Source of the DNA: CAVTWY01 sp963738615
GTDB taxonomy: Bacteria > Pseudomonadota > Gammaproteobacteria > Burkholderiales > Burkholderiaceae_C
Length of the DNA stretch: 64,000 nt
Direction: 5' to 3'
Assembly (NCBI GenBank): GCA_963738615.1
Contig: CAVTXI010000004.1
Coordinates: 620,001 to 684,000, forward strand
Below, piece after piece: positions 18,866 through 28,275 of the stretch. The notes beneath the pieces were generated by a model. The model saw only the letters and a program-made list of their open reading frames with translations, had not been told where the DNA came from and ran no database searches. Position numbers and translations under genes: made by a program. The stretch's first letter is position 1. Each line of letters begins with the position of its first letter.

Positions 18866-19563
18866 ACGACAACGGCATCCTGATCGAAGGCCTGCGCAAG
18901 CGCTACGGCGCGGGCGACACCGCGGTCGACGCGCTGAAGGACGTCAACATGAGCGTCGCGCCGGGCGAGGTGGTGGGCCTGATCGGCCCATCGGGCTCGG
19001 GCAAGAGCACGCTGCTGAAGTGCCTGGGCGCGGTGATCGAGCCCAGCGGCGGGCGCATGACGCTGGGCGGGCGCTTGATCTACGACGACGGCTGGACGAT
19101 TTCCGACCTGCGCGCGCTGCGCCGCGACAGCATCGGCTTCGTCTTCCAGGCGCCGTACCTGATTCCGTTTCTCGACGCCACCGACAACGTCGCGCTGCTG
19201 CCCATGCTGGCCGGCCAGCCGAATGTCAAAGCGCGAGCGCGCGCGAACGAATTGCTGCTCGCGCTGGACATCGCGCACCGCGCCAAGGCGCAACCCAGCG
19301 AGCTTTCGGGCGGCGAGCAGCAGCGCGTGTCGATCGCACGCGCGCTGGCCAACAAGCCGCCAGTGATCCTGGCTGACGAACCGACGGCGCCGCTGGACAG
19401 CGAACGCGCACTGGCCGTCGTCGGCCTGCTCGAACAGATGGCGCGCCAATACGCCACCGCGATCATCGTCGTCACGCATGACGAGAAGATCATCCCGACC
19501 TTTCGCCGCCTGTATCACATTCGTGACGGGCACACCGTAGAAGAAGCGCGCGCCGCCGCGTGA
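18862..19563 (+). CDS. ABC transporter ATPase (LolD/DevA type)
   Basis: Encodes 233 residues with all ABC motifs: Walker A GPSGSGKST near residue 43, the Q-loop in FVFQAPYLIPF, the signature LSGGEQQRV, Walker B VILADEPTAPLDS and the H-loop VVTHD. The D-loop region reads APLDS rather than the usual GNLDS, a mild variant. It supplies energy to the upstream FtsX-type permease. Start ATG 18862 overlaps the permease stop, and its own stop overlaps the cytochrome start. Confidence 0.92.
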   Translation: MNDNGILIEGLRKRYGAGDTAVDALKDVNMSVAPGEVVGLIGPSGSGKSTLLKCLGAVIEPSGGRMTLGGRLIYDDGWTISDLRALRRDSIGFVFQAPYLIPFLDATDNVALLPMLAGQPNVKARARANELLLALDIAHRAKAQPSELSGGEQQRVSIARALANKPPVILADEPTAPLDSERALAVVGLLEQMARQYATAIIVVTHDEKIIPTFRRLYHIRDGHTVEEARAAA

Positions 19564-19898
19564 GTGAGCCTATGCAACATCGACCTGCCATTCACGTCGT
19601 GCGACTCGGCGCCGCCTTGCTCATGGCCGCGCTCGCTGGCGCGAACGCGCACGCCAACCAGCAGCTGGCCTACGAACTGGGCTGCACCAACTGCCATGGC
19701 GATCCGCCGCAAGCGAACAGCCCCACCTTCGCCGAACTGGCGCGCCGCTACGAGAAGCATCGCGGCGATGCCAAGGCGCAGAAGGCACTCGTCGACAAGC
19801 TGCGTGCCGACGGCCATATCAACGCGCACGCGCGCTCGAGCGAAGCGTCGGCGGCGGCCATGATCCGCTGGCTCAGCGAGGCCGCGCCGTCCCGGTAG
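19560..19898 (+). CDS. small periplasmic c-type cytochrome
   Basis: Encodes 112 residues if GTG 19560 is used (GTGA overlap with the ATPase stop, as at the other junctions); ATG 19572 is an alternative. A signal peptide ends around ANAHA (about residue 33). The mature protein has one haem-binding CTNCH and a C-terminal AAMIRWLSE in the position where class I cytochromes carry the methionine ligand. A single-haem electron carrier at the end of an OsmC/ABC-exporter operon is unusual; a redox role during oxygen limitation would fit the nearby FNR-like sites, but this is inference. Confidence 0.82.
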   Translation: MSEPMQHRPAIHVVRLGAALLMAALAGANAHANQQLAYELGCTNCHGDPPQANSPTFAELARRYEKHRGDAKAQKALVDKLRADGHINAHARSSEASAAAMIRWLSEAAPSR

Positions 19899-19904
19899 CA
19901 GCGT

Positions 19905-21116
19905 TCATTCGTGACGCAGCGCCTCGATCGGGTCGAGCCGCGCCGCGCGCCGCGCCGGGAAGTAGCCGAAGACCACGCCGATCGCGGCCGCGAACGCGAG
20001 CGCCAGCGCGTTGATGCCGGGGTTGACGAGGAACGGCAGGTGCATCGCTTGCGCCAGCACGATCGACGCCGCCAGCGCGAGAAGCACGCCCACGAGCCCG
20101 CCGACCACGGCCAGCACCACCGCTTCGATCAGGAACTGAAGCAGCACCTCGGCTTCGAGCGCGCCGATCGCCAGCCGCACACCGATCTCGCGCGTGCGCT
20201 CGGTGACGCTGACCAGCATGATGTTCATGATGCCGATGCCACCGACCAGCAGGCTCACCGCGGCGACCGCGCCGAGCAGCGTGGTCATGATCTGCGTCGT
20301 GCCCGACAGCGTCTCGGCGATCTGGCGCGTGTCGAGGATGTTGAAGTTGTCGTCTTCGTCGGCGGAGAGCTTGCGTCGCTCGCGCAGCAGCCGGCGCAAT
20401 GACGCGGTCACGGCCGCGGCGTCGCTGCCCTCGCGCATCGACACCAACAGCGTGTTGATGCGCGTGCTGCCGGTCACGCGGCGCTGCACGGTGCGCAGCG
20501 GCAGCACGACGCTGTCGTCCTGGTCCAGCCCCATCGCCGCCTGGCCCTTGGGCGCGAGAACGCCGACGATCTCGCACGAGAACTGCTTCAGGCGCAGCGC
20601 CTCGCCCAGCGGTATCGCGGCAGCGGCGAACAACTCGCGCCGCACCGTCGCGCCGATCAGGCACACGGCCGCGCCGGCGCGCTCTTCGCCCGGCTCGAAG
20701 ATGCGTCCGGCGTCGAGGCGCCAGTTGCCGATGTCGAAGTAGTCGGCCGTCGTGCCGACGACGCTGGTCGACCAGTTGCGTGCGCCGGCAACCGCACTGA
20801 CGCCGCTGCGCACCTCGGGCGCGACCGCGCGCACGCCGCCGATCTGCGAAGCGATCGCCTCCAGATCGGCCTCGACGAAACCCGGCACGCCTGCACCGCC
20901 GAAACCGGGACCCAGGCGCTGGCCGGGGCGCACCTGCAGCAGGTTGCTGCCCAGACTCGAGATCTGGTCGCGCACCGCCTGCGTCGCGCCCTGGCCGAGC
21001 GTGACCATCGTGATCACCGCGCCGACGCCGATCACGATGCCCAGCACGGTGAGGAACGAGCGCAGCAGGTTGCGCCGGATCGAGCGCAACGCGAGCACGA
21101 GCGAGTTCCACCACAT
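19905..21116 (-). CDS. macB: MacB-type ABC permease (separate from ATPase)
   Basis: Encodes 403 residues: an N-terminal membrane helix (LLRSFLTVLGIVIGVGAVITMV, about 14-36), the MacB periplasmic core domain of about 220 residues, and three C-terminal helices with the family motif GGIGIMNIMLVSVTERTREIGVRLAIGA. The C-terminus FPARRAARLDPIEALRHE is diagnostic of the MacB/FtsX group. In MacB proper this is fused behind the ATPase; here the ATPase is the adjacent gene, ending one base before this ATG. With macA it would form a tripartite efflux pump through a TolC-like channel. Confidence 0.88.
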   Translation of the reverse strand: MWWNSLVLALRSIRRNLLRSFLTVLGIVIGVGAVITMVTLGQGATQAVRDQISSLGSNLLQVRPGQRLGPGFGGAGVPGFVEADLEAIASQIGGVRAVAPEVRSGVSAVAGARNWSTSVVGTTADYFDIGNWRLDAGRIFEPGEERAGAAVCLIGATVRRELFAAAAIPLGEALRLKQFSCEIVGVLAPKGQAAMGLDQDDSVVLPLRTVQRRVTGSTRINTLLVSMREGSDAAAVTASLRRLLRERRKLSADEDDNFNILDTRQIAETLSGTTQIMTTLLGAVAAVSLLVGGIGIMNIMLVSVTERTREIGVRLAIGALEAEVLLQFLIEAVVLAVVGGLVGVLLALAASIVLAQAMHLPFLVNPGINALALAFAAAIGVVFGYFPARRAARLDPIEALRHE

Positions 21117-21902
21117 TCAGGCCACCGCCTGCGCAGCGTCGCGCGTTGCGGACTCGCGCTTCTCGTCCGAGGCGATGCGCCCGTCGACGAAGCGCACGAT
21201 GCGCCGCGCGTAGGCCGCCATGTCGGCCTCGTGCGTCACCATCAGGATCGTGATGCCGCGGTCGCGGTTCAGCGCAGCGAGCAGTTCCATGATCTCGCGG
21301 CCTCGCTGCGTGTCGAGGTTGCCGGTGGGCTCGTCGGCGAGCAGCACCGTCGGCTCGGTGACGACCGCGCGCGCGATCGCGACGCGCTGCTGCTGTCCAC
21401 CCGAGAGTTCGCTCGGCGTGTGGTGCCCCCAGCCGTCGAGGCCCACCGCGGCCAGTGCCTTCGCGGCCGCCGCGCGCCGCGCCGCCTTGCTCTCGCCGCG
21501 GTACACGAGCGGCAATTCGACGTTCTCTTGCGCCGAGGTTCGCGCCAGCAGGTTGAAGCCTTGGAACACGAAGCCGAGGTGGCGTCGGCGCAGGCGCGCA
21601 CGCTCGTCGCGCGACAAACGCTCGACATGAACACCGCGAAACACATACTCGCCCGAGGTCGGCGTGTCGAGGCAGCCGATGACGTTCATCGCGGTCGACT
21701 TGCCCGAGCCGCTCGGGCCCATGATGGCGACAAACTCGCGGTCGTTGACGTCGAGATCGATCGCGTCGAGCGCGTGCAGTGCGGTCGCGCCGTGGCCGTA
21801 CACCTTCGTGACCGCGCGCAGGCGGATCAGCGCGGAGTCGTCGGCCACGGCGCGCTCGTCGATCGCGGCGTGCTGCTCGCGCGTGACACGCTCGCCGTTC
21901 AT
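21117..21902 (-). CDS. MacB-type ABC ATPase
   Basis: Encodes 261 residues. Walker A GPSGSGKST (about residue 62), FVFQGFNLL Q-loop, signature LSGGQQQRV, Walker B VLLADEPTGNLDT and the switch MVTHE are all intact. The N-terminal 20 residues are an extension beyond the ABC core, and the tail (residues about 240-261) is also extra. ATG 21902 overlaps the macA stop (ATGA), and the stop abuts the permease start, so macA-ATPase-permease form one translational unit. Confidence 0.92.
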   Translation of the reverse strand: MNGERVTREQHAAIDERAVADDSALIRLRAVTKVYGHGATALHALDAIDLDVNDREFVAIMGPSGSGKSTAMNVIGCLDTPTSGEYVFRGVHVERLSRDERARLRRRHLGFVFQGFNLLARTSAQENVELPLVYRGESKAARRAAAAKALAAVGLDGWGHHTPSELSGGQQQRVAIARAVVTEPTVLLADEPTGNLDTQRGREIMELLAALNRDRGITILMVTHEADMAAYARRIVRFVDGRIASDEKRESATRDAAQAVA

Positions 21903-23191
21903 GGCGCCCTTGCCGCCTGCTCGACGATCACCGCATCGCCTTCGCGCAACTCGCCGCCGACGATCTCGGTACGGCGCCCGTCCGACAGGCCTGGCGTCAC
22001 CGCCACTTCCGCCAGCGCGCCGTCGCGCAGCACCCAGACCCGGCGCGATGCCGCGGCGTTGGTGCCCGCACGCCGCGGTGCACCGGTCGAAGGCGGCCGC
22101 GGCACCAGGCGCGAGACGACACTGGCCGACGAAGTGGACGGCCCGGCTGCGGCGTTCGCGACCGGCGTGAAGCGCAGCGCCGCGTTCGGCACCAGCAGGA
22201 CGTTCTTGCGTTCGGCGGCCGCGATCGTCGCCACGGCCGTCATGCCGGGGCGCAGGCTCAGATCGTCGTTGGCGACGTCGAGTTCGGCCAGGTACGTGAC
22301 GACGTTGTCCTTCGTCGTCGAGCCGTAGCCCACGCGGCGGATCACCGCCGACCAGCTGCGGCTCGGGTGGGCGCTGACGGTGAAGTTCGCGTGCTGGCCT
22401 TCGCGCACCTGGCCAACGTCGGCCTCGTCGATGTTGACTTGCAGCTTCATGCGCTTCAAGTCCTCGGCCAGCACCAGAAGCGTGACCGCTTGCAGCGACG
22501 CGGCCACCGCGTTGCCCGCATCGACGTTGCGCGACAGAACCACGCCGTCGGTCGGCGCGCGGATCGACGCCTTGGCGATGTTGGTCGCATCGACGCTCGC
22601 GGCCGCGCGCGCGTCGGCCACCGCGGCGCGCGCGGCCCGCCCGTCAGCCACCGCGCGGTCGTAGGCCGCTTGCGCCGTGTCGAGATCGACCGGCGCCGGG
22701 TACGTGCCTTCAGACAGACGCTCGATGCCGCGCTGGCGCTCGAGCTTGCGCTTGGTCTCGTCGTGCGTGGCTTGCGCCTGCGCGACCTTCGCCTGCGCCG
22801 ACGCCAACGCCGCGCGCGAACGCGCCGCCTGGTCGCGCAGCTTCGACGGATCGATCTCGACCAGCAGCTGGCCCTTCTCGACGCGGTCGTTCACGTCGAC
22901 CAGCACGCGCGCGACCGTGCCCGACAGCTCGCTGCCGACGTTGACGCTGCGCGTGGGCGCAAGCGTGCCGTTGGCGGCGACGCGCAGCGCCAAGTCGCCA
23001 CGTGCGGCGGGCTCGGTCAGCCACTGCGGCGCGTCGTGGCGCTGCTCGCGCAGCTGCCACCACCGCACGGTCGCGGCCGACGCTGCCAACAGCAGCGCCA
23101 GTGCGACCCACCGCGCCGGCCGACGCCAGGCGCGGCGACTCTGCGCGCCCAGCAACTCGTCGACGCGTTGTTGTTCGCTGTTGCGGGTCAT
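21899..23191 (-). CDS. macA: MacA-type periplasmic adaptor
   Basis: Encodes 430 residues from ATG 23191; a longer frame reaches 23269 but adds a non-conserved leader. An N-terminal anchor helix (about 25-43) is followed by lipoyl motif halves (GTVARVLVDVNDRVEKGQLLVEIDPSKL and IRAPTDGVVLSRNVDAGNAV) flanking an alpha-hairpin, then the beta-barrel domain with RPGMTAVATI and KNVLLVPNAALRF. A 40-residue low-complexity insertion rich in Ala, Ser, Pro and Arg (about 345-385) interrupts the last domain. A candidate FNR-type dyad lies about 71 bp upstream. The substrate is unknown. Confidence 0.87.
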   Translation of the reverse strand: MTRNSEQQRVDELLGAQSRRAWRRPARWVALALLLAASAATVRWWQLREQRHDAPQWLTEPAARGDLALRVAANGTLAPTRSVNVGSELSGTVARVLVDVNDRVEKGQLLVEIDPSKLRDQAARSRAALASAQAKVAQAQATHDETKRKLERQRGIERLSEGTYPAPVDLDTAQAAYDRAVADGRAARAAVADARAAASVDATNIAKASIRAPTDGVVLSRNVDAGNAVAASLQAVTLLVLAEDLKRMKLQVNIDEADVGQVREGQHANFTVSAHPSRSWSAVIRRVGYGSTTKDNVVTYLAELDVANDDLSLRPGMTAVATIAAAERKNVLLVPNAALRFTPVANAAAGPSTSSASVVSRLVPRPPSTGAPRRAGTNAAASRRVWVLRDGALAEVAVTPGLSDGRRTEIVGGELREGDAVIVEQAARAP

Positions 23192-23255
23192 ATTTCGAGA
23201 GATCGACGCTCGATGTCGAAGGTTCGTTGATGCTTCGCCGAGAAGCATTGCGTGA

Positions 23256-23269
23256 TTGATCCAGCGCAA
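23256..23269 (-). promoter_or_regulatory. candidate FNR/ANR-type dyad upstream of macA
   Basis: On the forward strand it reads TTGAT-CCAG-CGCAA, almost the same as the dyad at 15785-15798. The centre, 23262.5, is 71 bp before the macA ATG, leaving room for a class II promoter with a 30-nt leader. It suggests that macAB has its own promoter inside the longer reverse-strand run. Confidence 0.4.
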
Positions 23270-23281
23270 CTCGCGCGCTGC

Positions 23282-24559
23282 CTAGACCTTTCGTTCGCGC
23301 ACCCGCACGCCGTCGCGCACGGCGGACGGCGGGTAGATGATCACCTTCGCGTCCTTCGCGAGACCATCGCCGACCCACGCCGACGTGCCGTTGCGCCCGG
23401 CGACCTTCACCGCCACGAGCTTCGCGCGGCCGCCTTCGATCACGAACGCCGCCATCGCGCCGCCTTCGCCCTGCGGCGCCGGGAACACCGCCGCGGCCGG
23501 CACCAGCAGCACGTCGTTGACCGCGACGACGACGATGCGCGCGCTGACGCGGAAGCCCTCGCCCAGCGCCTGCCACTGCTCACGCGGGCTGGTCACGTCA
23601 ACGATCACGTTGACGCGCTGCTCCTCGACGCCGAGCGCCGACACCTTCGTGAACGCCGCGGGTTCGACGCGCTTGACGCGGCCCTCGAGCACGCCCGGCC
23701 CGCCCCAGCGCTCGAGCCGCACCGGCGTGCCGGGCTGGGCACGCGGTGCGTCGGTGGTCAGCAGCTCGACCACGACTTCGAGCGCATCGAGGTGGCCCAC
23801 TTCGAGCAACGGCGTGCCCAGGGCGACAGTGCCTTCGCTCGGTTGAACGACGCGCAGCACCTGCCCTGCGATCGGCGACTTCACTTCGAAGGCGCGACTG
23901 GACGTGCCCCCACGCTCGCTGCCCACCGAGGGAGCTGGCGTGCCTTGGGACCGGCCCGGCGGCGGGCCGGCCGCATTCGCCGGCGCGCGCATCGCGCTCA
24001 GCGCGGCACGCGCCTGTTCCAGATCGTGCTCGGCGACGTGGCGCTCCTGCTGCGCGGCTTCCTGCTCCTTGCTCGCTGCGCGCGTCGTCAGGCGGTCGGC
24101 GTCGAGCTTGGTCGGCGCGATGAAGCCGTCCTTCGCGAGCTGCTCGCTGCGCCGCAGTTCGACCTGCGCCAATTCCACCGCCACCCGCGCACGGTCGACG
24201 CGCGCCCCGGCACGAAGCAGCATGGCCTGCGCGCCTTCGACGCGCGCCTGCGCCTCGCGCGCGCTGCGCTCGTCGAGCATCGGCGACAGCACCGGCGCCA
24301 GCGTCGCGACGGCCGCGCCGGCCGCGACCGCATCGCCGGGGCGCAGCGTGATGCGCGACAGACGACCTGCGAGCGGCGCCGAGATCACGTAGCGGTCGGG
24401 CAGCCGCGTCTTGCCGTCTTCGTCGATCGTCGATTCGAAGGCGCCGACGGTGGCGGTCGCGATTTCGACGTCCACCGGCCGCGGCGCGAAGGCCCACGCC
24501 AGCGCGCCGACGGCGAGCACCGCGGTGGCGCCCCAAAGCAGGAGGTTGCGTCGCTTCAT
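23282..24559 (-). CDS. HlyD-family periplasmic adaptor (second exporter)
   Basis: Encodes 425 residues from ATG 24559. An N-terminal anchor (about 5-24) is followed by GKTRLPDRYVISAPLAGRLSRITLRPGDAV, a long coiled-coil region, a Gly/Pro/Ser-rich loop (about residues 188-215) and the second lipoyl half (VKSPIAGQVLRVVQPSEGTVALG). The C-terminal barrel contains LVPAAAVFP. It belongs with the large FtsX-like permease 8 bp upstream and the ATPase before it. It is followed by a 90-bp gap holding the macA promoter candidate. Confidence 0.85.
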   Translation of the reverse strand: MKRRNLLLWGATAVLAVGALAWAFAPRPVDVEIATATVGAFESTIDEDGKTRLPDRYVISAPLAGRLSRITLRPGDAVAAGAAVATLAPVLSPMLDERSAREAQARVEGAQAMLLRAGARVDRARVAVELAQVELRRSEQLAKDGFIAPTKLDADRLTTRAASKEQEAAQQERHVAEHDLEQARAALSAMRAPANAAGPPPGRSQGTPAPSVGSERGGTSSRAFEVKSPIAGQVLRVVQPSEGTVALGTPLLEVGHLDALEVVVELLTTDAPRAQPGTPVRLERWGGPGVLEGRVKRVEPAAFTKVSALGVEEQRVNVIVDVTSPREQWQALGEGFRVSARIVVVAVNDVLLVPAAAVFPAPQGEGGAMAAFVIEGGRAKLVAVKVAGRNGTSAWVGDGLAKDAKVIIYPPSAVRDGVRVRERKV

Positions 24560-24567
24560 CTTGTTGC

Positions 24568-26940
24568 TCACTCTCTTGTCTTCAGCGCCGCGACCATGTC
24601 GAGCGTGTCGATGCGCCGCCGCACCACCAGCGCACTCGCCACCGCCGCAGCCAGCACCGCGAGCGCGGCCCAGGCGTAGGTGGGCGGGCGGATCACCACC
24701 GGGAAGAAGAACTGGTCCGACGCGAGCATGCCGACGACCAGGTGCACGAGCCCGAAGCCCAGCGCCATGCCCAGCGGCAGCGCCACCGCGATGCCGAGTG
24801 CCATCTCGCCGAGCAGCAGCGCCGACACCTCGGCGCGGCTGAAGCCCAGCACGCGCAGCGACGCGAGTTCCCACGCGCGTTCGGCCAGTGCGATGCGCGC
24901 GTTGTTGTAGACCACGCCGACCGCGATCACGGTCGCGAAGAGCGTCAGCACCGTGCTCATGATGCGCACGTTGCGCGCGCTGACCTCCTGCATGTTGCGC
25001 AACAGGGTGGCCTTGCTGAACACGCCGACGATGCGCGGCACCTTGCGGCTGGCGGCGAGCAGATCGCCTTCGCGGCCGCGGTCGATCGCGAGCGAGAACC
25101 ACGTGGCCTGGTCGCCCTCCTGCAGCGCACGGTTCAGCGCGTCGCGCGCCATGTACGCGTTCAGTCCCATCATCTCGCGCGCGGTCGCCGCCAGCGGGAT
25201 GTGCAGCGTGCGCCGCTCGCCCTGCAGCACCTCGGCGCGCACCGTGTCGCCGACACGCAGGCCCAGCTTGGCGGCCAGGCGGTCGGTCATCACCAGGCCG
25301 TCGTCGTGCAGCCGGCTGACCTCGCGGTTGCGGTCGTCGACGATCCGCGCGTGCTGTGCCTCGCGCGGCATGCCGCGGATCTGGCCACGTTCGCTGCGGT
25401 GCCCGTTGACGAAGCGCACCGCCACGTCGCGGCCCGACTCCACCGAGAAGACGCCGGGCAGCCGTTGCGCTTGCGCTTTCGACGCGGGTTCGTCGGCAGC
25501 CTCGGCCAGCCACACGATCACGTCGTTGCGCATCGCGACGTTGAACTGCGAATCGACGATGAAGTCGATCGCGTCGCGGAAGAAGTTGCCCATCACGACG
25601 ATCGCTACCGCCGCGGCCACGCCGCCGATCGACAACGCGGTGCGCCACGGGCGGCGCTCCATGTTGCGCAGGATCATGCGCAGCGCGGTTCCGATGCGGG
25701 TGAAGCCCAGACGCTCGATCAGCGTGCGCCGGTATCGTCCCGGCGCGGGCGGGCGCATCGCCTCGGCCGGCGCCAGCCGCACGGTCGCGACGATCGCGTT
25801 CAGCGTGCCCAGCACCGCGGTCACGAGCGTGATGCCGAGGCTTGTTGCCAGCAGCCACGGCTCGATGCGATGTTCGAAGCTCGGAAAGTAGAAGAACTCC
25901 GCGTACAGGCCCGTGAACATCGTGCCCAATCGGTCGCCGATCGCGACGCCCAGCACCATGCCGATCACAACGATCACGAGCACGAGTTGCAGGTAGTGCG
26001 CCGCGACCGCGCGGTTGGCGTAGCCCAGCGCCTTCAGCGCCGCGATCTGTTCGCGCTGCGTTGCGACCAGCCGCGACACCACGACGTTGAGCAGGAACGC
26101 GGCGACGCCGAGGAAGATCGACGGCAGCACGGTGCCGAGCACGCGCTGCTCCTTGATCTCGTTGGCGAGCATCGCGTGCGAAGGCTGGTCCTCGCGGCCG
26201 TGCGCCTCGCGCCCGCCGTAACGTGCCAGGTGCCGGTTCAGCGCGTCGATCACCGCGCGCTCGTCGGCGCCGGGTGCGAGCTTCAGCGCCACGCGGTTGA
26301 ACGCGCCTTCCATGTCGTAGGCCGCGGCCATCGCGTCCCGCGGCACCCAGAACACGCCGAAGCCGCGCAGGTCGGGCATGCCCATCAGGCCGGCGAAGAC
26401 GTACTCGGGCGACAGCGCGATGCCCATGATCTCGAGCTGGCGGTGCTTGCCGTTGATGAGCGCGCCGACGCGCGAGCCGGGTTTCAGGCCGCGCTTCTCG
26501 GCGAAGGCCGGCGACACCAGCGCCGGGATCGCGCCGCTCGAGACGTGCGCATCGGCCAGGCCGCGACCGTGCTTCACGAGCACGCGGTTCATCGCGCGCG
26601 GCGCGTTCGGATCGATGCCGATCAACTGGCCGAGCACCGCGTCGTTCGTGCCTTCGAGGTCGATGCGCACCACCTCTTCGATCGAGGTCTGCGCCTCGGC
26701 CACGCCAGGCACGGCGCGCAGCGTATCGGCCAGCGCGTTCGGCGCGCGCCGCACCACCGCGAAGACGTCGGCGAAGCGCCCTTGCGCATAGAAGCCGTCG
26801 CGCGCGTGCGCCAGCGAATCGACCGCCGACAGCATGGTGATGAAGCCACCGATGCCGCTGGCGACCACGAGCGCGATCGTCAGCGCCTGGCTCCACATCA
26901 GGCGCAGGTCGCGCAGCAGCTTGCGGTGCAGGGCTTTCAT
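24568..26940 (-). CDS. large ABC permease with two FtsX-like domains
   Basis: Encodes 790 residues with an N-terminal helix (about 17-37), a large periplasmic domain, three helices (about 275-400), a second periplasmic domain and three C-terminal helices (about 665-780). Both FtsX domains have the typical pre-helix loop (REQIAALKALGYANRAVAAHY and ERAWELASLRVLGFSRAEV). Duplicated-FtsX permeases of this size occur in lipoprotein- or peptide-type exporters. It lies between its ATPase (4-bp gap) and its adaptor (8-bp gap). The substrate cannot be predicted. Confidence 0.87.
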   Translation of the reverse strand: MKALHRKLLRDLRLMWSQALTIALVVASGIGGFITMLSAVDSLAHARDGFYAQGRFADVFAVVRRAPNALADTLRAVPGVAEAQTSIEEVVRIDLEGTNDAVLGQLIGIDPNAPRAMNRVLVKHGRGLADAHVSSGAIPALVSPAFAEKRGLKPGSRVGALINGKHRQLEIMGIALSPEYVFAGLMGMPDLRGFGVFWVPRDAMAAAYDMEGAFNRVALKLAPGADERAVIDALNRHLARYGGREAHGREDQPSHAMLANEIKEQRVLGTVLPSIFLGVAAFLLNVVVSRLVATQREQIAALKALGYANRAVAAHYLQLVLVIVVIGMVLGVAIGDRLGTMFTGLYAEFFYFPSFEHRIEPWLLATSLGITLVTAVLGTLNAIVATVRLAPAEAMRPPAPGRYRRTLIERLGFTRIGTALRMILRNMERRPWRTALSIGGVAAAVAIVVMGNFFRDAIDFIVDSQFNVAMRNDVIVWLAEAADEPASKAQAQRLPGVFSVESGRDVAVRFVNGHRSERGQIRGMPREAQHARIVDDRNREVSRLHDDGLVMTDRLAAKLGLRVGDTVRAEVLQGERRTLHIPLAATAREMMGLNAYMARDALNRALQEGDQATWFSLAIDRGREGDLLAASRKVPRIVGVFSKATLLRNMQEVSARNVRIMSTVLTLFATVIAVGVVYNNARIALAERAWELASLRVLGFSRAEVSALLLGEMALGIAVALPLGMALGFGLVHLVVGMLASDQFFFPVVIRPPTYAWAALAVLAAAVASALVVRRRIDTLDMVAALKTRE

Positions 26941-26944
26941 GCGC

Positions 26945-27708
<764 letters not shown>

Positions 27709-27712
<4 letters not shown>

Positions 27713-28179
27713 GGCGTGGCTTGCTCCTTGGTGTGTTCCGTCGGCCTCATCAGCAGCACCGGGCACGGCGCCCGGCGCAGCACGCGTTCGGCGTCGCTGC
27801 CCAGCAGCGCGTGCGCGATGCCGCGCCGCCCGTGCGTGCCCATCACGATCAGGTCGCAGTGGTGTTTGCGCGCCTGGTCGACGATCACGTCGCACACGCG
27901 CGAGGCGCTCGCGTCTTCGAGGTGCGCCTCGCTCGCGACGCCGGCCTTCGTCGCAACCTGATGCGCGTCGTCGAGCACGCCGCGCATGTGCTCGCGCACA
28001 TCGTTCGTCACCTGCTCCCACGTGGTTGCGGTGGCCATTTCCATCATCACCGGGAACGATTCGACGACCGTCAGTAGAACGAGGCTGGCGTCGAAGGCCT
28101 TGGCGAGCGCCATGCCCTCCTCGAGGCCGCGCGCGGCGGTGGCGCTGCCATCGACGGGAACGAGGATGCGGCGATGCAT
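27709..28179 (-). CDS. universal stress protein, ATP-binding UspA type
   Basis: Encodes 156 residues from ATG 28179 with AAGGAG upstream. The Usp fold starts HRRILVPVDGSATAARGLEEG and carries the ATP-binding motif G-2x-G-9x-GS (GTHGRRGIAHALLGSDAE), so it belongs to the nucleotide-binding class. It heads the reverse-strand run of exporter genes, overlapping the ATPase start by four bases. An FNR/ANR-like dyad is centred 62 bp upstream of the start. In Pseudomonas, many usp genes are Anr-activated, which supports oxygen-linked control of this operon. Confidence 0.9.
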
Positions 28180-28204
28180 AGGAAACTCCTTGGTGGTCGC
28201 GCCA

Positions 28205-28248
28205 TGATCCTGCGCTGCGCAACGCGACCAGGCGTTGACCTCGATCAA
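28205..28248 (-). promoter_or_regulatory. candidate class II FNR/ANR promoter of the usp-exporter operon
   Basis: TTGAT-CGAG-GTCAA (28248-28235, reverse strand) matches 9 of 10 consensus positions. The centre, 28241.5, predicts a start near 28200, and a GATCAT -10-like hexamer lies at 28205-28210, the right distance downstream. This is the best FNR-type site in the window. Confidence 0.55.
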
Positions 28249-28275
28249 GCGCTGCGGCTCTCGTCGCGCGGCCCC

